A stretch of DNA of 64,000 nt from Enterococcus timonensis (GCF_900104595.1 NZ_FNVY01000002.1:147515-211514); one strand, 5' to 3'; positions 48,051 through 58,698 are shown, counted from the first letter of the stretch. Numbers and translations: made by a program. The notes: generated from the letters alone by a model not told the origin.

Positions 48051-48064
48051 TGTTATCGGTAACA
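48051..48064. promoter_or_regulatory. Candidate operator of the maltodextrin regulator, site 3
   Basis: TGTTATCGGTAACA, palindromic except for one central pair. It lies 12 bases upstream of the malE -35 box. It is the best of the three sites. Confidence 0.6.
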
Positions 48065-48076
48065 CACCGAAATCGA

Positions 48077-48105
48077 TTGCAAAATGATTTTCTACAAGGG
48101 ATAAT
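48077..48105 (+). promoter_or_regulatory. Promoter of malE
   Basis: TTGCAA at 48077-48082, a 17-base spacer and GATAAT at 48100-48105, 46 bases before the malE start. Confidence 0.72.
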
Positions 48106-48151
48106 AATAGAGAAGCAAGCAAATAAAAAATAGTTTCGAGGAGGAACAAAC

Positions 48152-49420
48152 ATGAAACAAGGATTATTGAAGAAGATTGGCCTAGGTTTAGTAGGTGTCG
48201 GATTAGTTGGGGGATTGGCTGCATGTGGTAGTAGTAACGACAGTGGTTCAGGAGATTCTGCTGAAGAATCTGGCACAAAAACCTTAACAGTTTCTGTTGA
48301 CCAAGGTTATACCGAATACATTAATTCGATTAAAGATAAATTTGAAGAAGACAATGATGTTGAACTTAAATTAGTCGAAAAAGATATGTTTGATCAATTA
48401 GAAGCTCTTGCCCTTGATGGTCCGGCTGGTAAAGGTCCTGATGTAATGATGGCCGCTTACGACCGGATTGGTTCACTTGGTCAACAAGGACATTTAGCAG
48501 AAGTTACTTTGGGTAATGAAGCTGACTACGACGATACGGATAAAGCACAAGTAACCATCGATGGAAAAATTTACGGCGAACCTGCTGTTATTGAAACATT
48601 AGTTCTTTACTATAATAAAGATTTAATTTCTGAAGCACCGGAAACATTTGCCGACCTTGAAGCTTTGGCTCAAGATCCTCAATATGATTTCACTTCTGAA
48701 GCTGGCAAAAATATTGGTTTCTTAGCAAAATGGACTGACTTCTATTATTCTTATGGCTTACTTGCCGGTTACGGTGGTTACGTCTTTGGTGAAGACGGAA
48801 CAGACGCTACGGATGTTGGTTTAAATACAGCAGGTGCGGTTGAAGGAATTACTTATGCTTCTGATTGGTTCCAAAATGTTTGGCCACAAGGAATGCAAGA
48901 TGTTACTTCCGCTGGTGATTTTGTAACGACACAATTTAACGATGGCAAAACGGCAGCAATTATTGACGGACCTTGGGCTGCAGCTGGCTATAAAGAAGCT
49001 GGCGTCAACTACGGTGTAGCTCCAATTCCAACTTTAGACAATGGCGAAGCTTACCAATCATTTGGTGGTGGTAAAGGTTGGGTCGTTTCTAACTACTCAA
49101 AAAATAAAGATGTTGCTCAAAAATTCTTGGATTATGTAACGAACCAAGAAAACCAAGAAGCATTCTTTGAAGCAAGAAATGAAATCCCAGCCAATCAAAA
49201 AGCTCGGGAAACAGCAAATGACGGTAGCGATGAATTAACAACAGCCGTTATCGAACAATATGCTAACGCACAACCAGCTCCAAATATTCCAGAAATGGCA
49301 GAAGTTTGGACAGGCGCTGAAAACTTAATGTTTGATGCAGCTTCAGGCAACAAAACGCCACAACAATCTGCAGATGATTCAGTCACAATGATTACAGAAG
49401 CCATTGAACAAAAATATTAA
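48152..49420 (+). CDS. malE: Maltodextrin-binding lipoprotein of an ABC importer
   Basis: A 422-residue extracellular solute-binding protein (family 1). The signal peptide ends in lipobox LAACGSS (lipidated Cys near 29). Segments typical of MalE-type proteins include GPDVMMAAYDRIG, EPAVIETLVLYYNKDL and AAIIDGPWAAAGYKE, which line the sugar cleft. GAGGAGG precedes the ATG. It is followed by a terminator-like hairpin and then malF, so its mRNA should exceed that of the permeases. The ligand, maltodextrin, is inferred from family and neighbours. Confidence 0.92.
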   Translation: MKQGLLKKIGLGLVGVGLVGGLAACGSSNDSGSGDSAEESGTKTLTVSVDQGYTEYINSIKDKFEEDNDVELKLVEKDMFDQLEALALDGPAGKGPDVMMAAYDRIGSLGQQGHLAEVTLGNEADYDDTDKAQVTIDGKIYGEPAVIETLVLYYNKDLISEAPETFADLEALAQDPQYDFTSEAGKNIGFLAKWTDFYYSYGLLAGYGGYVFGEDGTDATDVGLNTAGAVEGITYASDWFQNVWPQGMQDVTSAGDFVTTQFNDGKTAAIIDGPWAAAGYKEAGVNYGVAPIPTLDNGEAYQSFGGGKGWVVSNYSKNKDVAQKFLDYVTNQENQEAFFEARNEIPANQKARETANDGSDELTTAVIEQYANAQPAPNIPEMAEVWTGAENLMFDAASGNKTPQQSADDSVTMITEAIEQKY

Positions 49421-49434
49421 TTTGAAGTAAAGTG

Positions 49435-49466
49435 GCAGCGGAGAAACTTTCTTCGCTGCTTTTTTT
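49435..49466 (+). terminator. Intercistronic terminator between malE and malF
   Basis: GCAGCG-AGAAA and TTTCTTCGCTGC pair, followed by seven T residues, 15 bases after the malE stop. It would end most transcripts after malE while letting some read into malFG, a common way to make excess binding protein. Confidence 0.75.
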
Positions 49467-49483
49467 AAAAGGAGGAATCCCTT

Positions 49484-50776
49484 GTGGAAGGAAGTCAAAA
49501 AAACGTCAAGCGCGCCATGTTACTGTCACTGATTCCCGGCCTTGGCCAAATATATAATAAACAACTTTTTAAAGGGCTAGTTTTTTTAGGCATTTTTGTA
49601 GCCTTTGTTGTGCAAATGATTGTCTCTGGTGGCCATGCATTAGCCGAACTGGTTCAACTAGGTGCCGTACCAATGGAAGATCATTCGCTCTTTTTATTAA
49701 TTGGTGGTACGTTGCAATTAATTGTTACGGCGATTTTCTTATTATTTTATGGATTAAATATTTTTGATGCTAAACGAGTTGCCCAACGTTGGAGTCGTGG
49801 GGAAAAAGTAAACACAACAATTAAAGAAATTATTTTAAACATTGGCGATGCAGGATTTCCGTATTTGCTAACGATGCCAGCGTATATTTTAATGATCTTT
49901 ACGATTGTTTTTCCCGTATTAGTAACTTTGTTTATCGCCTTTACTAATTACGATTTTAAACATATTCCACCGGCAAGTTTGATTGACTGGGTGGGCTTTG
50001 ATAATTTTAAAAACATGTTTTTCTTAAGCTCTTATCGCAGAACATTTGGGGCGGTCTTTGGCTGGACGGTCATTTGGACGTTAGCAGCAACGACTTTACA
50101 AATTGTTTTAGGTGTTTTCACCGCCGTTGTGGCGCACCAAAAATTTATTAAATTCCGCCGCGTTTTTGGAATTATTTTCTTACTTCCTTGGGCGGTGCCA
50201 GCGTTTATTACGATTATGAGTTTCTCGAATATTTTTAATGATTCCATTGGAGCGATTAATACGCAAGTTATTCCCTTTATAAATAATTTGCCACTAATAG
50301 ATATTCCATCTATTGCTTGGAAGACCGATCCTAATTGGACGAAAGTAGCGATTATTATGATTCAAGGATGGCTGGGATTTCCTTATATTTACGTAATGGT
50401 TACCGGAATTTTGCAAAGTATTTCTGAAGATTTGTATGAAGCGGCCAAAATTGATGGCGCCAATGCGTGGAAAAGATTTTTCAATATCACTTTGCCAGCT
50501 ATTTTCTTAGTAGCCGCACCAACTTTTGTTACGCAATATACGTTTAACTTCAATAACTTTTCGATGATTTATTTGTTTAATAACGGTGGGCCAGGTTCTG
50601 TTGGTGGTGGTGCCGGTTCAACGGATATTTTAATTTCGTGGATTTATAAATTAACTACCGGAACGAGCCCGCAGTATTCCATGGCCTCGGCGGTTACTTT
50701 GATCATTTCTATTATTGTTATTTCTATTTCCCTATTGGTCTTTAAAAAGACTAACGCATTTAATTTGGAGGATTAA
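49484..50776 (+). CDS. malF: Maltodextrin ABC transporter permease MalF
   Basis: A 430-residue permease. The N-terminal part carries two or three membrane segments including KRAMLLSLIPGLGQIYNKQ, the Gram-positive extension; the core has six more, with the EAA loop LYEAAKIDGANAWKRFFNITLP (about 325-346) that docks the ATPase. The start is GTG 49484 after AAGGAGG. Substrate assignment follows from its place between malE and malG. Confidence 0.92.
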   Translation: MEGSQKNVKRAMLLSLIPGLGQIYNKQLFKGLVFLGIFVAFVVQMIVSGGHALAELVQLGAVPMEDHSLFLLIGGTLQLIVTAIFLLFYGLNIFDAKRVAQRWSRGEKVNTTIKEIILNIGDAGFPYLLTMPAYILMIFTIVFPVLVTLFIAFTNYDFKHIPPASLIDWVGFDNFKNMFFLSSYRRTFGAVFGWTVIWTLAATTLQIVLGVFTAVVAHQKFIKFRRVFGIIFLLPWAVPAFITIMSFSNIFNDSIGAINTQVIPFINNLPLIDIPSIAWKTDPNWTKVAIIMIQGWLGFPYIYVMVTGILQSISEDLYEAAKIDGANAWKRFFNITLPAIFLVAAPTFVTQYTFNFNNFSMIYLFNNGGPGSVGGGAGSTDILISWIYKLTTGTSPQYSMASAVTLIISIIVISISLLVFKKTNAFNLED

Positions 50777-50779
50777 CTA

Positions 50780-51631
50780 ATGAAATCATTAAATTCTTCG
50801 GCCAAATTTCGCCGTGGTGTGACCCAGTTTTTCACCTACTTATTTTTAATTGTTTTGTCGATTATTATTATTTATCCATTGCTGATCACCGCATCTACTG
50901 CGTTTAAAACTGGAAACGTAGCGGCATTTTCATTGAGTTTTGATGCTGATTGGACTTTGAATAATTTTTCAAGACTTTTCAGTGAAACTTTATATGGTAC
51001 TTGGTATAAAAATACTTTGATTATTTCTGTCTTGACGATGGTCATTCAAGTAGCAGTAGTTACTTTAGCCGGCTACACATATTCTCGTTATCGTTTTTAT
51101 GGGCGGAAAACAAGTCTCGTTTTGTTTTTAGTCATTCAAATGGTTCCAACGATGGCGGCACTAACGGCCTTTTATGTGATGGCCTTTTTACTCAATGCGC
51201 TAGATCATTATTGGTTTTTAACGGCCATTTATATTGGTGGCGGAATTCCTATGAATACTTGGCTGATGAAAGGATACTTTGATACAGTGCCCATTGATTT
51301 AGATGAATCAGCGAAACTAGATGGCGCCGGACATTTCCGGATTTTTGGGCAAATTATTTTGCCACTAGTGAAACCAATGATCGCCGTCCAAGCATTATGG
51401 GCGTTTATGGGACCATTTGGCGATTATATGTTGGCGCGCTTCTTACTAAGAACGCCAGAAAATCAGACGGTAGCAGTTGGTTTGCAAACATTTATTACTG
51501 ATGTTACTAATCAACGCGTTCCTTTGTTTGCCGCTGGGGCAATTTTAATTGCTTTACCAATTTGTATTTTATTTTTCTTCTTACAAAAAAACTTTGTGAC
51601 CGGACTTACTTCAGGTGGCACGAAAGGATAG
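50780..51631 (+). CDS. malG: Maltodextrin ABC transporter permease MalG
   Basis: A 283-residue permease with six membrane segments and the EAA loop [22 protein letters not shown] (about 172-193). It follows malF by three bases after TGGAGGATT. The [16 protein letters not shown]-terminal segment is typical of MalG. The importer lacks a local ATPase gene; a shared MsmK/MalK-type ATPase elsewhere is expected. Confidence 0.92.
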   Translation: MKSLNSSAKFRRGVTQFFTYLFLIVLSIIIIYPLLITASTAFKTGNVAAFSLSFDADWTLNNFSRLFSETLYGTWYKNTLIISVLTMVIQVAVVTLAGYTYSRYRFYGRKTSLVLFLVIQMVPTMAALTAFYVMAFLLNALDHYWFLTAIYIGGGIPMNTWLMKGYFDTVPIDLDESAKLDGAGHFRIFGQIILPLVKPMIAVQALWAFMGPFGDYMLARFLLRTPENQTVAVGLQTFITDVTNQRVPLFAAGAILIALPICILFFFLQKNFVTGLTSGGTKG

Positions 51632-51637
51632 ACGCAG

Positions 51638-52459
51638 ATGAAAAAACATTTTCCCCTCAATTATTTTTCAGCCTGCTTTCCACCTAAAACAATTTTTGCC
51701 AAACGCGGTCAATTAAATTGGCTGCAAAATGTAGTTATCTTAATTTTTTTAGCAGCAGTGATGGTGATTCCAGTAACGCATTTTTACACTAACACGATGA
51801 AGCAATTTCCTATGACCAACTTTTTGCCAGAAGCGACTACTTTTTTAAATGATTCAGCAGCTGAAAAAGTTAGCACACTGACAATTAATGACAACGAAAT
51901 GCTAGAAAGTGATTCGGTAGTTTTTAATCAAGATGACAATGGTGCAATCGGAACGAATTTGGATCAAGAAGTGATGGAAAATGCGCCAAGTACAGTCAGT
52001 TTTAATACCGACGACTGGCAAATTACATCAAGTTCTGGCGAAATTATTTACACGATGAAATACATGCCGGACTTTGCTAAAAGTGTGAGTGAAGTACAAA
52101 CGGCAGACGATTTGAAAAATTTTTTAGAGGCTCAATTTTATCAAAGCAATCGGCCGACGTTGATTTTATCAAATAGTTGGGGTTTAGGATTAGTCATGTT
52201 TCTAATGACTTCAGCGATTGTTTTTGGTGGGGGATTTTTCTTGTGGTTGACCCGCAAAAGTAAATTATCCGATATTCATAGTTACAAAGAAAGTGTCAAC
52301 TTAATGCTCAATATTTTTGGTTTGCCAACGCTTGTCGCTGCAATCATCAGTTTGTTTTCTTTTGATTTTTCGTGGCTAATTGGTGTGCAAACTTTTGGTG
52401 GAGTATTCATGCTTCTGGCCGTCTGGGCCCAAACGAAATTCAAGGATAAGAAGGTGTAG
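51638..52459 (+). CDS. MalA-like DUF1189 membrane protein
   Basis: A 273-residue membrane protein with one hydrophobic segment near 32-50 and three or four near 180-265, separated by an outer domain of about 130 residues. The layout and the place directly after malG match the DUF1189 protein called MalA in streptococcal maltodextrin operons. Its role is not established; transporter assembly or regulation has been suggested. It follows malG by six bases and overlaps no gene. Confidence 0.65.
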   Translation: MKKHFPLNYFSACFPPKTIFAKRGQLNWLQNVVILIFLAAVMVIPVTHFYTNTMKQFPMTNFLPEATTFLNDSAAEKVSTLTINDNEMLESDSVVFNQDDNGAIGTNLDQEVMENAPSTVSFNTDDWQITSSSGEIIYTMKYMPDFAKSVSEVQTADDLKNFLEAQFYQSNRPTLILSNSWGLGLVMFLMTSAIVFGGGFFLWLTRKSKLSDIHSYKESVNLMLNIFGLPTLVAAIISLFSFDFSWLIGVQTFGGVFMLLAVWAQTKFKDKKV

Positions 52460-52463
52460 AAAC

Positions 52464-54734
52464 ATGTATAAACGATTATTTGAAGTAGACCCGTGGACAT
52501 TAAAGACGACTAGTTTGCCTAAAGAGGATAAACGGTTAATGGAGTCTTTAACTTCATTGGGTAATGGTTATATGGGAAGTCGCGGGATGTTTGAAGAACA
52601 ATATTCTGGCGACACTCATCAAGGGGTATACATCGCCGGCGTTTGGTTTCCGGATAAAACGCGGGTTGGCTGGTGGAAAAATGGGTACCCAGATTATTTT
52701 GGTAAAGTAATTAATGCCACGAATTTTATCGCCGTAGATTTATTTGTCAACGGAGTAGCAGTGGATCTAGCAACTATTGCGCCAGAAGATTTTTTAGTGG
52801 AATTAAATATGCACAACGGACTTTTGACCCGCAAATTTGTGGTGACAATTGACAAGGTGCAAGTTGAATTTACGTTGGAAAGATTTTTATCGATTGTTGA
52901 ATCCAGATTATCTTTGCAAAAAATTTCTGCTCGTATTTTAAAAGGAAGCGGAGAAATTTCTTTTATTTCTCGTTTGCAAGGAAATGTCCAAAATGAAGAC
53001 GCCAATTACGATGAAAATTTTTGGGAAGAGCGCCAAGTAGCTCTAATGGAAAACTATGGCGTGTTAACTGCTGAAACGAAGGCTAATCCTTTTGGCGTGT
53101 CGCGCTTTACCGTCAGTTACGTAATGGATAACCAAGTGACGCCGCAAACGGAAAAAATATTTACAAGTGGACCTTTAGTTTGCCAAGAAGAAATGATTTG
53201 GCAAGGCGCACAAGGCGATGTCTTTACTTTAGAAAAAACAGTTGCCGTAACTACTAGTCGAGACGAAGAAATGGATCAACTTGTGGTTAAAGCGAGCGAT
53301 TTGTTAAAAAATGCCGCTAATAAAAATTTCAGCCAACATTTACAAGAGCAAACCGCAGCTTGGGAAAAACGTTGGGAACAATCGGATGTTAAAATTTTCG
53401 GTTCTGATGAAGCGCAACAAGGGATTCGGTTTAATTTATTCCAATTATTTTCCACTTACTATGGAGAAGATGAGCGGTTGAATATCGGTCCCAAAGGCTT
53501 TACTGGCGAAAAATATGGCGGAGCCACTTATTGGGATACAGAAGCTTGTATCGTGCCGATGTATTTATCAGTAGCGCCAAAAAAAGTCACTGAAAAATTA
53601 TTGCAATATCGCTTAAATCAATTGCCGGGCGCATTTGTCAATGCTAAGCGTCAAGGGTTAAAAGGCGCTTTGTATCCGATGGTAACTTTCACTGGTGTGG
53701 AGTGCCATAACGAATGGGAAATTACTTTTGAAGAATTGCACCGCAATGGCGCCATTGTCGAAGCGATTTATAATTATACGACGTACACTGGCGATGAAAA
53801 TTATTTATTAAATGACGGCATCAAAGTAGTGGTGGAAGTGGCTCGGTTTTGGGCTGACCGCGTGCATTTTTCAAAACGGCGTGGCCTCTATATGATTCAC
53901 GGTGTCACAGGACCCAATGAATATGAAAATAATATTAATAACAATTGGTACACCAATTATTTGGCGCGCTGGGTATTAACTTATGCCTTAGAAAATTTGC
54001 CTAAAGCGAGTGTTGACGCCCAAAAATTTTTACAAGTTAGCTCAGAAGAAATTTTTCACTGGCAAGATATTGTTAAAAAAATGTATTTGCCTGAAGATGA
54101 CGAGCTAGGGATTTTTGTCCAACATGATACATTTTTAGATAAAGATTTAATGCCCGCTGAAAATCTGGATCCAAAAGAGCGGCCTTTAAATCAACATTGG
54201 TCATGGGACAAAATTTTGCGGAGTTGCTTTATCAAACAAGCGGATGTATTGCAGGGGATTTATTTTTTCAATGATGCATTCACGCTAGAAGAGAAAAAAC
54301 GGAACTTCGATTTTTACGAACCAATGACAGTCCACGAATCTTCTCTGTCAGCTTCAGTCCACGCCATTTTAGCAGCAGAACTTGGCTACGAAGAAAAAGC
54401 CGTGGAAATGTATCAACGGACTTCGCGATTAGATTTGGATAATTATAACAACGATACCGAAGACGGATTGCATATTACTTCTATGTCTGGCGGTTGGCTG
54501 TCCATTGTCCAAGGATTTGCCGGCATGAAGACGACTAATGGCTTAAGTTTCAAACCATTTTGTCCAAAAGATTGGCAAGGTTATAGTTTTACAATCGGCT
54601 ATCAAGAGCGCCTAATTGAAGTCGTTGTCGATCACGATTCAGTTACTTTAAATCTAAAAGAAGGCCAAGCCATAGAATTAGAACTCTACGGCCAAACCGT
54701 CGCCTTAAAAGACACAGTAAGCGCCGTGTATTAA
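52464..54734 (+). CDS. GH65 maltose phosphorylase
   Basis: A 756-residue GH65 phosphorylase that splits maltose with phosphate to glucose and beta-glucose-1-phosphate. The catalytic acid is probably Glu486 in [11 protein letters not shown], matching Glu487 of the Lactobacillus brevis enzyme. Other family segments are [19 protein letters not shown] and [13 protein letters not shown] 52464 lies four bases after the DUF1189 gene with AAGGTG ahead of it; the open frame continues 28 codons upstream inside that gene without a site. No beta-phosphoglucomutase gene is nearby. A maltose-6-phosphate or trehalose phosphorylase cannot be fully excluded, but the ABC importer favours free maltose. Confidence 0.88.
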   Translation: MYKRLFEVDPWTLKTTSLPKEDKRLMESLTSLGNGYMGSRGMFEEQYSGDTHQGVYIAGVWFPDKTRVGWWKNGYPDYFGKVINATNFIAVDLFVNGVAVDLATIAPEDFLVELNMHNGLLTRKFVVTIDKVQVEFTLERFLSIVESRLSLQKISARILKGSGEISFISRLQGNVQNEDANYDENFWEERQVALMENYGVLTAETKANPFGVSRFTVSYVMDNQVTPQTEKIFTSGPLVCQEEMIWQGAQGDVFTLEKTVAVTTSRDEEMDQLVVKASDLLKNAANKNFSQHLQEQTAAWEKRWEQSDVKIFGSDEAQQGIRFNLFQLFSTYYGEDERLNIGPKGFTGEKYGGATYWDTEACIVPMYLSVAPKKVTEKLLQYRLNQLPGAFVNAKRQGLKGALYPMVTFTGVECHNEWEITFEELHRNGAIVEAIYNYTTYTGDENYLLNDGIKVVVEVARFWADRVHFSKRRGLYMIHGVTGPNEYENNINNNWYTNYLARWVLTYALENLPKASVDAQKFLQVSSEEIFHWQDIVKKMYLPEDDELGIFVQHDTFLDKDLMPAENLDPKERPLNQHWSWDKILRSCFIKQADVLQGIYFFNDAFTLEEKKRNFDFYEPMTVHESSLSASVHAILAAELGYEEKAVEMYQRTSRLDLDNYNNDTEDGLHITSMSGGWLSIVQGFAGMKTTNGLSFKPFCPKDWQGYSFTIGYQERLIEVVVDHDSVTLNLKEGQAIELELYGQTVALKDTVSAVY

Positions 54735-54737
54735 AAC

Positions 54738-54974
54738 AGGTTGTGAAAAATGCGTTTTGGGATGTAGAGAATTAGGAAAATTTTTCGAAAATCCCGGTTT
54801 TGGATTTTTGAAAATTTTATCTATTCTCCTAGTCACAGCATTTTTCACACCGTCAAAAAAGGTTGAAAAAAAATTGTTCTGCCCTGAATAGAATTAGGAA
54901 AATATTTTGAAAATCCCGGTTTTGGATTTTTAAATATTTTATCTATTCTCCTAACTGCAAGACAAAACACACCG
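54738..54974. repeat. Two palindromic repeat units (locus R2, opposite orientation)
   Basis: Units 54738-54852 and 54860-54974, 115 bp each, linked by TCAAAAA. Read on the plus strand each starts AGGTTG and ends ACACCGT, the reverse complement of the unit ends at locus R1. They fold as long hairpins: in unit 1 GGTTGTGAAAAATGC pairs with GCATTTTTCACACC, and AAAATTTTTCGAAAATCC with GGATTTTTGAAAATTTT. Both contain GAATTAGGAAAAT and ATTTTATCTATTCTCCTA. The outer stems differ between units but remain paired. They lie after the maltose phosphorylase gene. Confidence 0.85.
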
Positions 54975-54994
54975 TGAAAATTTCATTCAACCCC

Positions 54995-55029
54995 CAAAAA
55001 ACTACGGAGAATTTTCCGTAGTTTTTTTG
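54995..55029 (+). terminator. Terminator before rapZ
   Basis: CAAAAAACTACGGA and TTCCGTAGTTTTTTTG pair around GAAT, with a T run on the plus strand and an A run on the left. It closes the maltodextrin locus after the repeat units. Confidence 0.9.
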
Positions 55030-55073
55030 GTTTCGTTAAATTTTTTACAAACAAAGACACGCCCGGTTTGTTA

Positions 55074-55082
55074 TGCTATAAT
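55074..55082 (+). promoter_or_regulatory. Extended -10 promoter of rapZ
   Basis: TGCTATAAT at 55074-55082, with a weak AAGACA -35 box 17 bases upstream of the TATAAT. It lies 37 bases before the rapZ start. Confidence 0.7.
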
Positions 55083-55118
55083 GAGAACAGAAATTTCTTT
55101 CATATAAGGAGGAACAAG

Positions 55119-56009
55119 ATGGAGCAAGCAGAGCAATTAAAATTAGTAATTATTACCGGTATGTCTGGTGCCGGGAAAACGGTGGCGATGCAAAGTTTTG
55201 AAGATCTAGGTTATTTTTGTATCGATAATTTGCCACCGTCATTAATTCCAAAATTTTGGGAATTAATTAAAGAAAGCGGCAAAGTCACCAAAATTGCCCT
55301 AGTGATTGATATGCGTTCGCGGGAATTTTTTAGAGAAATTCAAGATATGTTAGTTGAAATTGAAAATACCAATCTGATTGATACAACCGTTTTATTTTTA
55401 GAAGCCAGCGATGCTGAACTTGTTTCGCGTTATAAAGAAACCCGCCGCACGCATCCCATGGCGATGGACGGCCTAGTGACTGAAGGCATTAAAAAAGAAC
55501 GATCGATTATGGAAGAAATTAAAGGCGACGCTCAAATTGTGATTGATACCACCAGTTTGTCGCCGCGACAATTGCGTGAAGAAATTTATAAAAATTTTAA
55601 AACGCAAGATGCGCATACATTTCGAATTGAAATGGTTTCTTTTGGCTTTAAATATGGCTTGCCAATCGATGCTGATATTGTGATGGACGTCCGCTTTTTG
55701 CCAAATCCCCATTACATTCCCGAATTGCGTCCTTTGACTGGACTTTATCCGCAAGTTTATGACTATGTGATGAATTTTCCTGAGACGCAAGAATTTTATG
55801 ATAAATTCATGGCGCTATTGACGACTATTTTACCTGGCTATCAAAAAGAAGGAAAAAATAATGTGACGATCGCCATTGGTTGTACGGGTGGGCAACATCG
55901 GTCAGTCGCTTTAACGAAACGAATCGGCGAAGCGCTAGCGAAACATTATCGGGTGAATGTCACCCATCGTGATGCTGAAAAAAGAAAAGAAACGGTGAAT
56001 CGTTCGTGA
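55119..56009 (+). CDS. rapZ: RNase adapter / nucleotide-binding protein RapZ (YvcJ)
   Basis: A 296-residue P-loop protein: Walker A GMSGAGKT (14-21), the [13 protein letters not shown] stretch and the C-terminal [15 protein letters not shown] domain. In Escherichia coli RapZ guides RNase E to a small RNA controlling glmS; in Bacillus YvcJ affects competence. The role here is probably in cell-wall precursor control. The start is ATG 55119 after AAGGAGG; the open frame goes 17 codons further up across the promoter. It overlaps yvcK by four bases. Confidence 0.95.
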   Translation: MEQAEQLKLVIITGMSGAGKTVAMQSFEDLGYFCIDNLPPSLIPKFWELIKESGKVTKIALVIDMRSREFFREIQDMLVEIENTNLIDTTVLFLEASDAELVSRYKETRRTHPMAMDGLVTEGIKKERSIMEEIKGDAQIVIDTTSLSPRQLREEIYKNFKTQDAHTFRIEMVSFGFKYGLPIDADIVMDVRFLPNPHYIPELRPLTGLYPQVYDYVMNFPETQEFYDKFMALLTTILPGYQKEGKNNVTIAIGCTGGQHRSVALTKRIGEALAKHYRVNVTHRDAEKRKETVNRS

Positions 56010-56989
56010 TAAAAACATATCGAATAAAAAAACCAAAAATTGTCGTGATCGGCGGTGGCACGGGACTACCAGTTATTTTAAAAGGCTTGCGTAATCAAGG
56101 GGCAGAAATTACTGCGGTAGTTACTGTGGCCGATGACGGCGGATCTTCTGGCAAATTAAGGCAAGCGATGAAAATTGCACCGCCAGGAGATTTGCGCAAT
56201 GTTTTAATTGCTCTTTCTGATATGCCGGAAATTTATGCCAATCTTTTTCAATATCGTTTTAATGAAGAAGATGATTATTTTGCTAATCACGCTTTAGGAA
56301 ATTTAATTATTGCCGCTCTTGCGGAAATGAAAGGCAGCATGTATGACGCGGTGCAAATTTTAGGAGAAATGTTGCATATTGAAGGGCATGTTTATCCTGC
56401 TTCGGAAACGCCGCTAACTTTACACGCAGTATTTAAAGATGGTAGTGAAGTTTCTGGGGAAAGTTTTATCGCCAAAGATCGCAAAACAATTGATCATGTG
56501 TATGTGAAAAATTTTGAAGATAGCGATGTTCCAAAACCAGCGCGCAAAGTGATTAAGGCCATTGAAGAAGCGGATTTAATTTGTTTAGGGCCGGGAAGTT
56601 TATTTACAAGTATTTTGCCAAATCTAGTCATTCCTGAAATTGGCGAAGCCCTTTTAAAAACTCAGGGCGAAGTAGTTTACATTTGTAATATTATGACGCA
56701 AAAAGGTGAGACGGAACATTTTAGTGATGCCGATCATGTGCGAATTTTGCATGAGCATCTGAAAGCGCCGTTTATTAACACGGTGCTAGTTAATAGCGAA
56801 GTCGTTCCGGAAGGCTATATGGATCCGGAAATTTATGATGAATATTTAGTCCAAGTCAGTCATGATTTTAATGGCTTGCGCAATGAAGGGTGTCGCGTAA
56901 TTTCAACGGATTTTTTGGCGTTGCATGACGGTGGCGTTTTTCATGATGGCGAAAAAGTTGTCAAAGAATTAATGCGATTAATTTATTAA
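56006..56989 (+). CDS. yvcK: Gluconeogenesis factor YvcK family protein
   Basis: A 327-residue CofD-like protein with the N-terminal [14 protein letters not shown] loop, [13 protein letters not shown] and [18 protein letters not shown]. YvcK-type proteins bind UDP-sugars and support cell-wall synthesis and growth on gluconeogenic carbon sources. It starts with GTG at 56006 overlapping the rapZ stop, so the pair is translationally coupled. Confidence 0.94.
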   Translation: MIKTYRIKKPKIVVIGGGTGLPVILKGLRNQGAEITAVVTVADDGGSSGKLRQAMKIAPPGDLRNVLIALSDMPEIYANLFQYRFNEEDDYFANHALGNLIIAALAEMKGSMYDAVQILGEMLHIEGHVYPASETPLTLHAVFKDGSEVSGESFIAKDRKTIDHVYVKNFEDSDVPKPARKVIKAIEEADLICLGPGSLFTSILPNLVIPEIGEALLKTQGEVVYICNIMTQKGETEHFSDADHVRILHEHLKAPFINTVLVNSEVVPEGYMDPEIYDEYLVQVSHDFNGLRNEGCRVISTDFLALHDGGVFHDGEKVVKELMRLIY

Positions 56990-57004
56990 AAAGGTGGAGA
57001 TTTC

Positions 57005-57934
57005 TTGAGTTTTGCAGCTGAAGTAAAAAGAGAGCTAACCACTTTAGAAGTGCATCGGGAACATGCCAAGGCGGAACTTGCCGCCTTGATCCGGATGAAC
57101 GGTTCATTGAGTTTACTCAATCATCAATTTATTTTGAATGTGCAAACGGAAAATGCCGCGATTGCTCGCCGGATTTTTTCGTTGTTAAAAGATCATTATC
57201 AAGTGAAAAGTGAATTGTTAGTTCGAAAAAAAATGAAATTAAAAAAAAACAATGTCTATATTGTCCGTCTGAAACAAGATACACGGCGGATTTTACTAGA
57301 TTTAGATATTATGGACGGCATGATGTTTCAAGCCCATGTCTCTGATGAAATTATGGGGAATGCCCAAAAAATGCGTTCCTATTTACGAGGGGCGTTTATG
57401 GCGGCAGGTTCTGTTAATAATCCAGAAACGAGTCGTTATCATTTGGAAATTTATTCTTTGTACGATGCCCACAATAACGATATTTGCGAGATGCTGAATT
57501 ATTTTGATTTAAATGCGCGGACATTGGAGCGCCGCAACGGTTATATTTCTTATTTAAAAGGTGCCGAAAAAATTGCCGATTTTCTAACTCTAATCGGAGC
57601 GACTAATGCCATGTTGAAATTTGAGGACGTGCGGATTGTGCGAGATATGCGTAATTCAGTCAATCGCCTTGTCAATTGTGAAACGGCCAATCTCAATAAA
57701 ACCATTGATGCCGCCGCGAAACAAATTGAAAATATTTTATATATCGACCAAAAAGCCGGTCTTGCCAGTCTACCAATAAAATTACAAGAAATTGCTGAAC
57801 TACGCTTGGAATATCCGGAGATGTCCATTAAAGAATTAGGGGAAATGGCCCCTAGTGGACTCGTTTCAAAATCAGGCATGAATCACCGCTTGCGAAAAAT
57901 TAATGAGTACGCCGAAAAGTTGAGAGAAGAATAA
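57005..57934 (+). CDS. whiA: DNA-binding protein WhiA
   Basis: WhiA (309 residues) has an N-terminal LAGLIDADG-like domain ([17 protein letters not shown]) and a C-terminal helix-turn-helix ([33 protein letters not shown]). It controls sporulation in actinomycetes and affects division and chromosome segregation in Bacillota. The start is TTG 57005 after AAAGGTGGAG. It follows yvcK by 15 bases in the conserved rapZ-yvcK-whiA order. Confidence 0.95.
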   Translation: MSFAAEVKRELTTLEVHREHAKAELAALIRMNGSLSLLNHQFILNVQTENAAIARRIFSLLKDHYQVKSELLVRKKMKLKKNNVYIVRLKQDTRRILLDLDIMDGMMFQAHVSDEIMGNAQKMRSYLRGAFMAAGSVNNPETSRYHLEIYSLYDAHNNDICEMLNYFDLNARTLERRNGYISYLKGAEKIADFLTLIGATNAMLKFEDVRIVRDMRNSVNRLVNCETANLNKTIDAAAKQIENILYIDQKAGLASLPIKLQEIAELRLEYPEMSIKELGEMAPSGLVSKSGMNHRLRKINEYAEKLREE

Positions 57935-57969
57935 AATAAATTTTAAGTTGAAAGAAGAAACAATTAAAA

Positions 57970-58653
57970 ATGAAAAAAGCCTTATTATTTGATCTAGATG
58001 ACACGTTATTAGATTTTCAAGCGGCAGAAAAAATGGCGCTGGAGAAAATTTTTGCCGATTTCTCAATTGCCTACACAGTTGAAAATCTAAAGTTCTATCA
58101 AGAAATCAATCACGGACTCTGGCATGATTATGAGATAGGAAAAATTCAACGAGAAGCCATTACTGCCGGACGCTTCCCATTATTTTTTGCCGCTTGTCAT
58201 CTAGAAGCAGATGGCCTAAAAGCCGAAGAAAAATTTCGTTCTTATTTAGCCCAAGCAAAAGTAGAAGTACCCGGTGCGGCCGAATTATTAGGACGGCTTA
58301 AGACCAATTATCAATTATATTTAGTCACTAATGGTATTGCTCAAACACAGCGCGCCCGCTTAAAAAATACCGGCTTCGATCAATATTTTTCCGAAGTTTT
58401 TATTTCAGAAGAACTAGGGGCGGCTAAACCTGATCCGCAATTTTTTTCTGCGGTCTTAAGTCGTTTGCCTCAACTAAAAAAAGAAGAAATGTTAATTATT
58501 GGCGATAGTTTATCTGCCGATATAAAAGGAGGATTTTCCGCCCATATCGATACGGTTTGGTTTAATCCTAAAAATGCTACGCCGAAATATTTTCCCACCT
58601 ATCAGATTCAAACACTGCCTGAGTTAACGAATTTGTTAGCTAAAATTCGTTAA
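57970..58653 (+). CDS. HAD-family phosphatase (YjjG/YfnB-like)
   Basis: A 227-residue HAD hydrolase: motif I FDLDDTLLDF (Asp8 and Asp10), motif II LVTNG, Lys in AAKPDP, motif IV IIGDSLSADI. An alpha-helical cap lies between motifs I and II. The combination TNGIAQTQRARL and GDSLSADIKGG resembles YjjG-type noncanonical pyrimidine nucleotidases. It is not the beta-phosphoglucomutase needed by the maltose phosphorylase route, which would carry a DxDGV motif I. The ribosome binding site is poor (GAAAGAAGAAAC). Confidence 0.78.
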   Translation: MKKALLFDLDDTLLDFQAAEKMALEKIFADFSIAYTVENLKFYQEINHGLWHDYEIGKIQREAITAGRFPLFFAACHLEADGLKAEEKFRSYLAQAKVEVPGAAELLGRLKTNYQLYLVTNGIAQTQRARLKNTGFDQYFSEVFISEELGAAKPDPQFFSAVLSRLPQLKKEEMLIIGDSLSADIKGGFSAHIDTVWFNPKNATPKYFPTYQIQTLPELTNLLAKIR

Positions 58654-58689
58654 AAATTAGTCAGTATTTTATATTGGTATTTTAAATTG

Positions 58690-58698
58690 TGATATACT
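58690..58698 (+). promoter_or_regulatory. Extended -10 promoter of the cdaA operon
   Basis: TGATATACT at 58690-58698, with no clear -35 box. It lies about 35 bases before the cdaA start. Confidence 0.5.

Noticed and set aside
57970..58653. Beta-phosphoglucomutase to complete the maltose phosphorylase route
   Set aside because: Motif I is DLDDTLLDF, not the DxDGV form of beta-phosphoglucomutases, and the gene lies outside the sugar locus; a YjjG-like phosphatase fits better.
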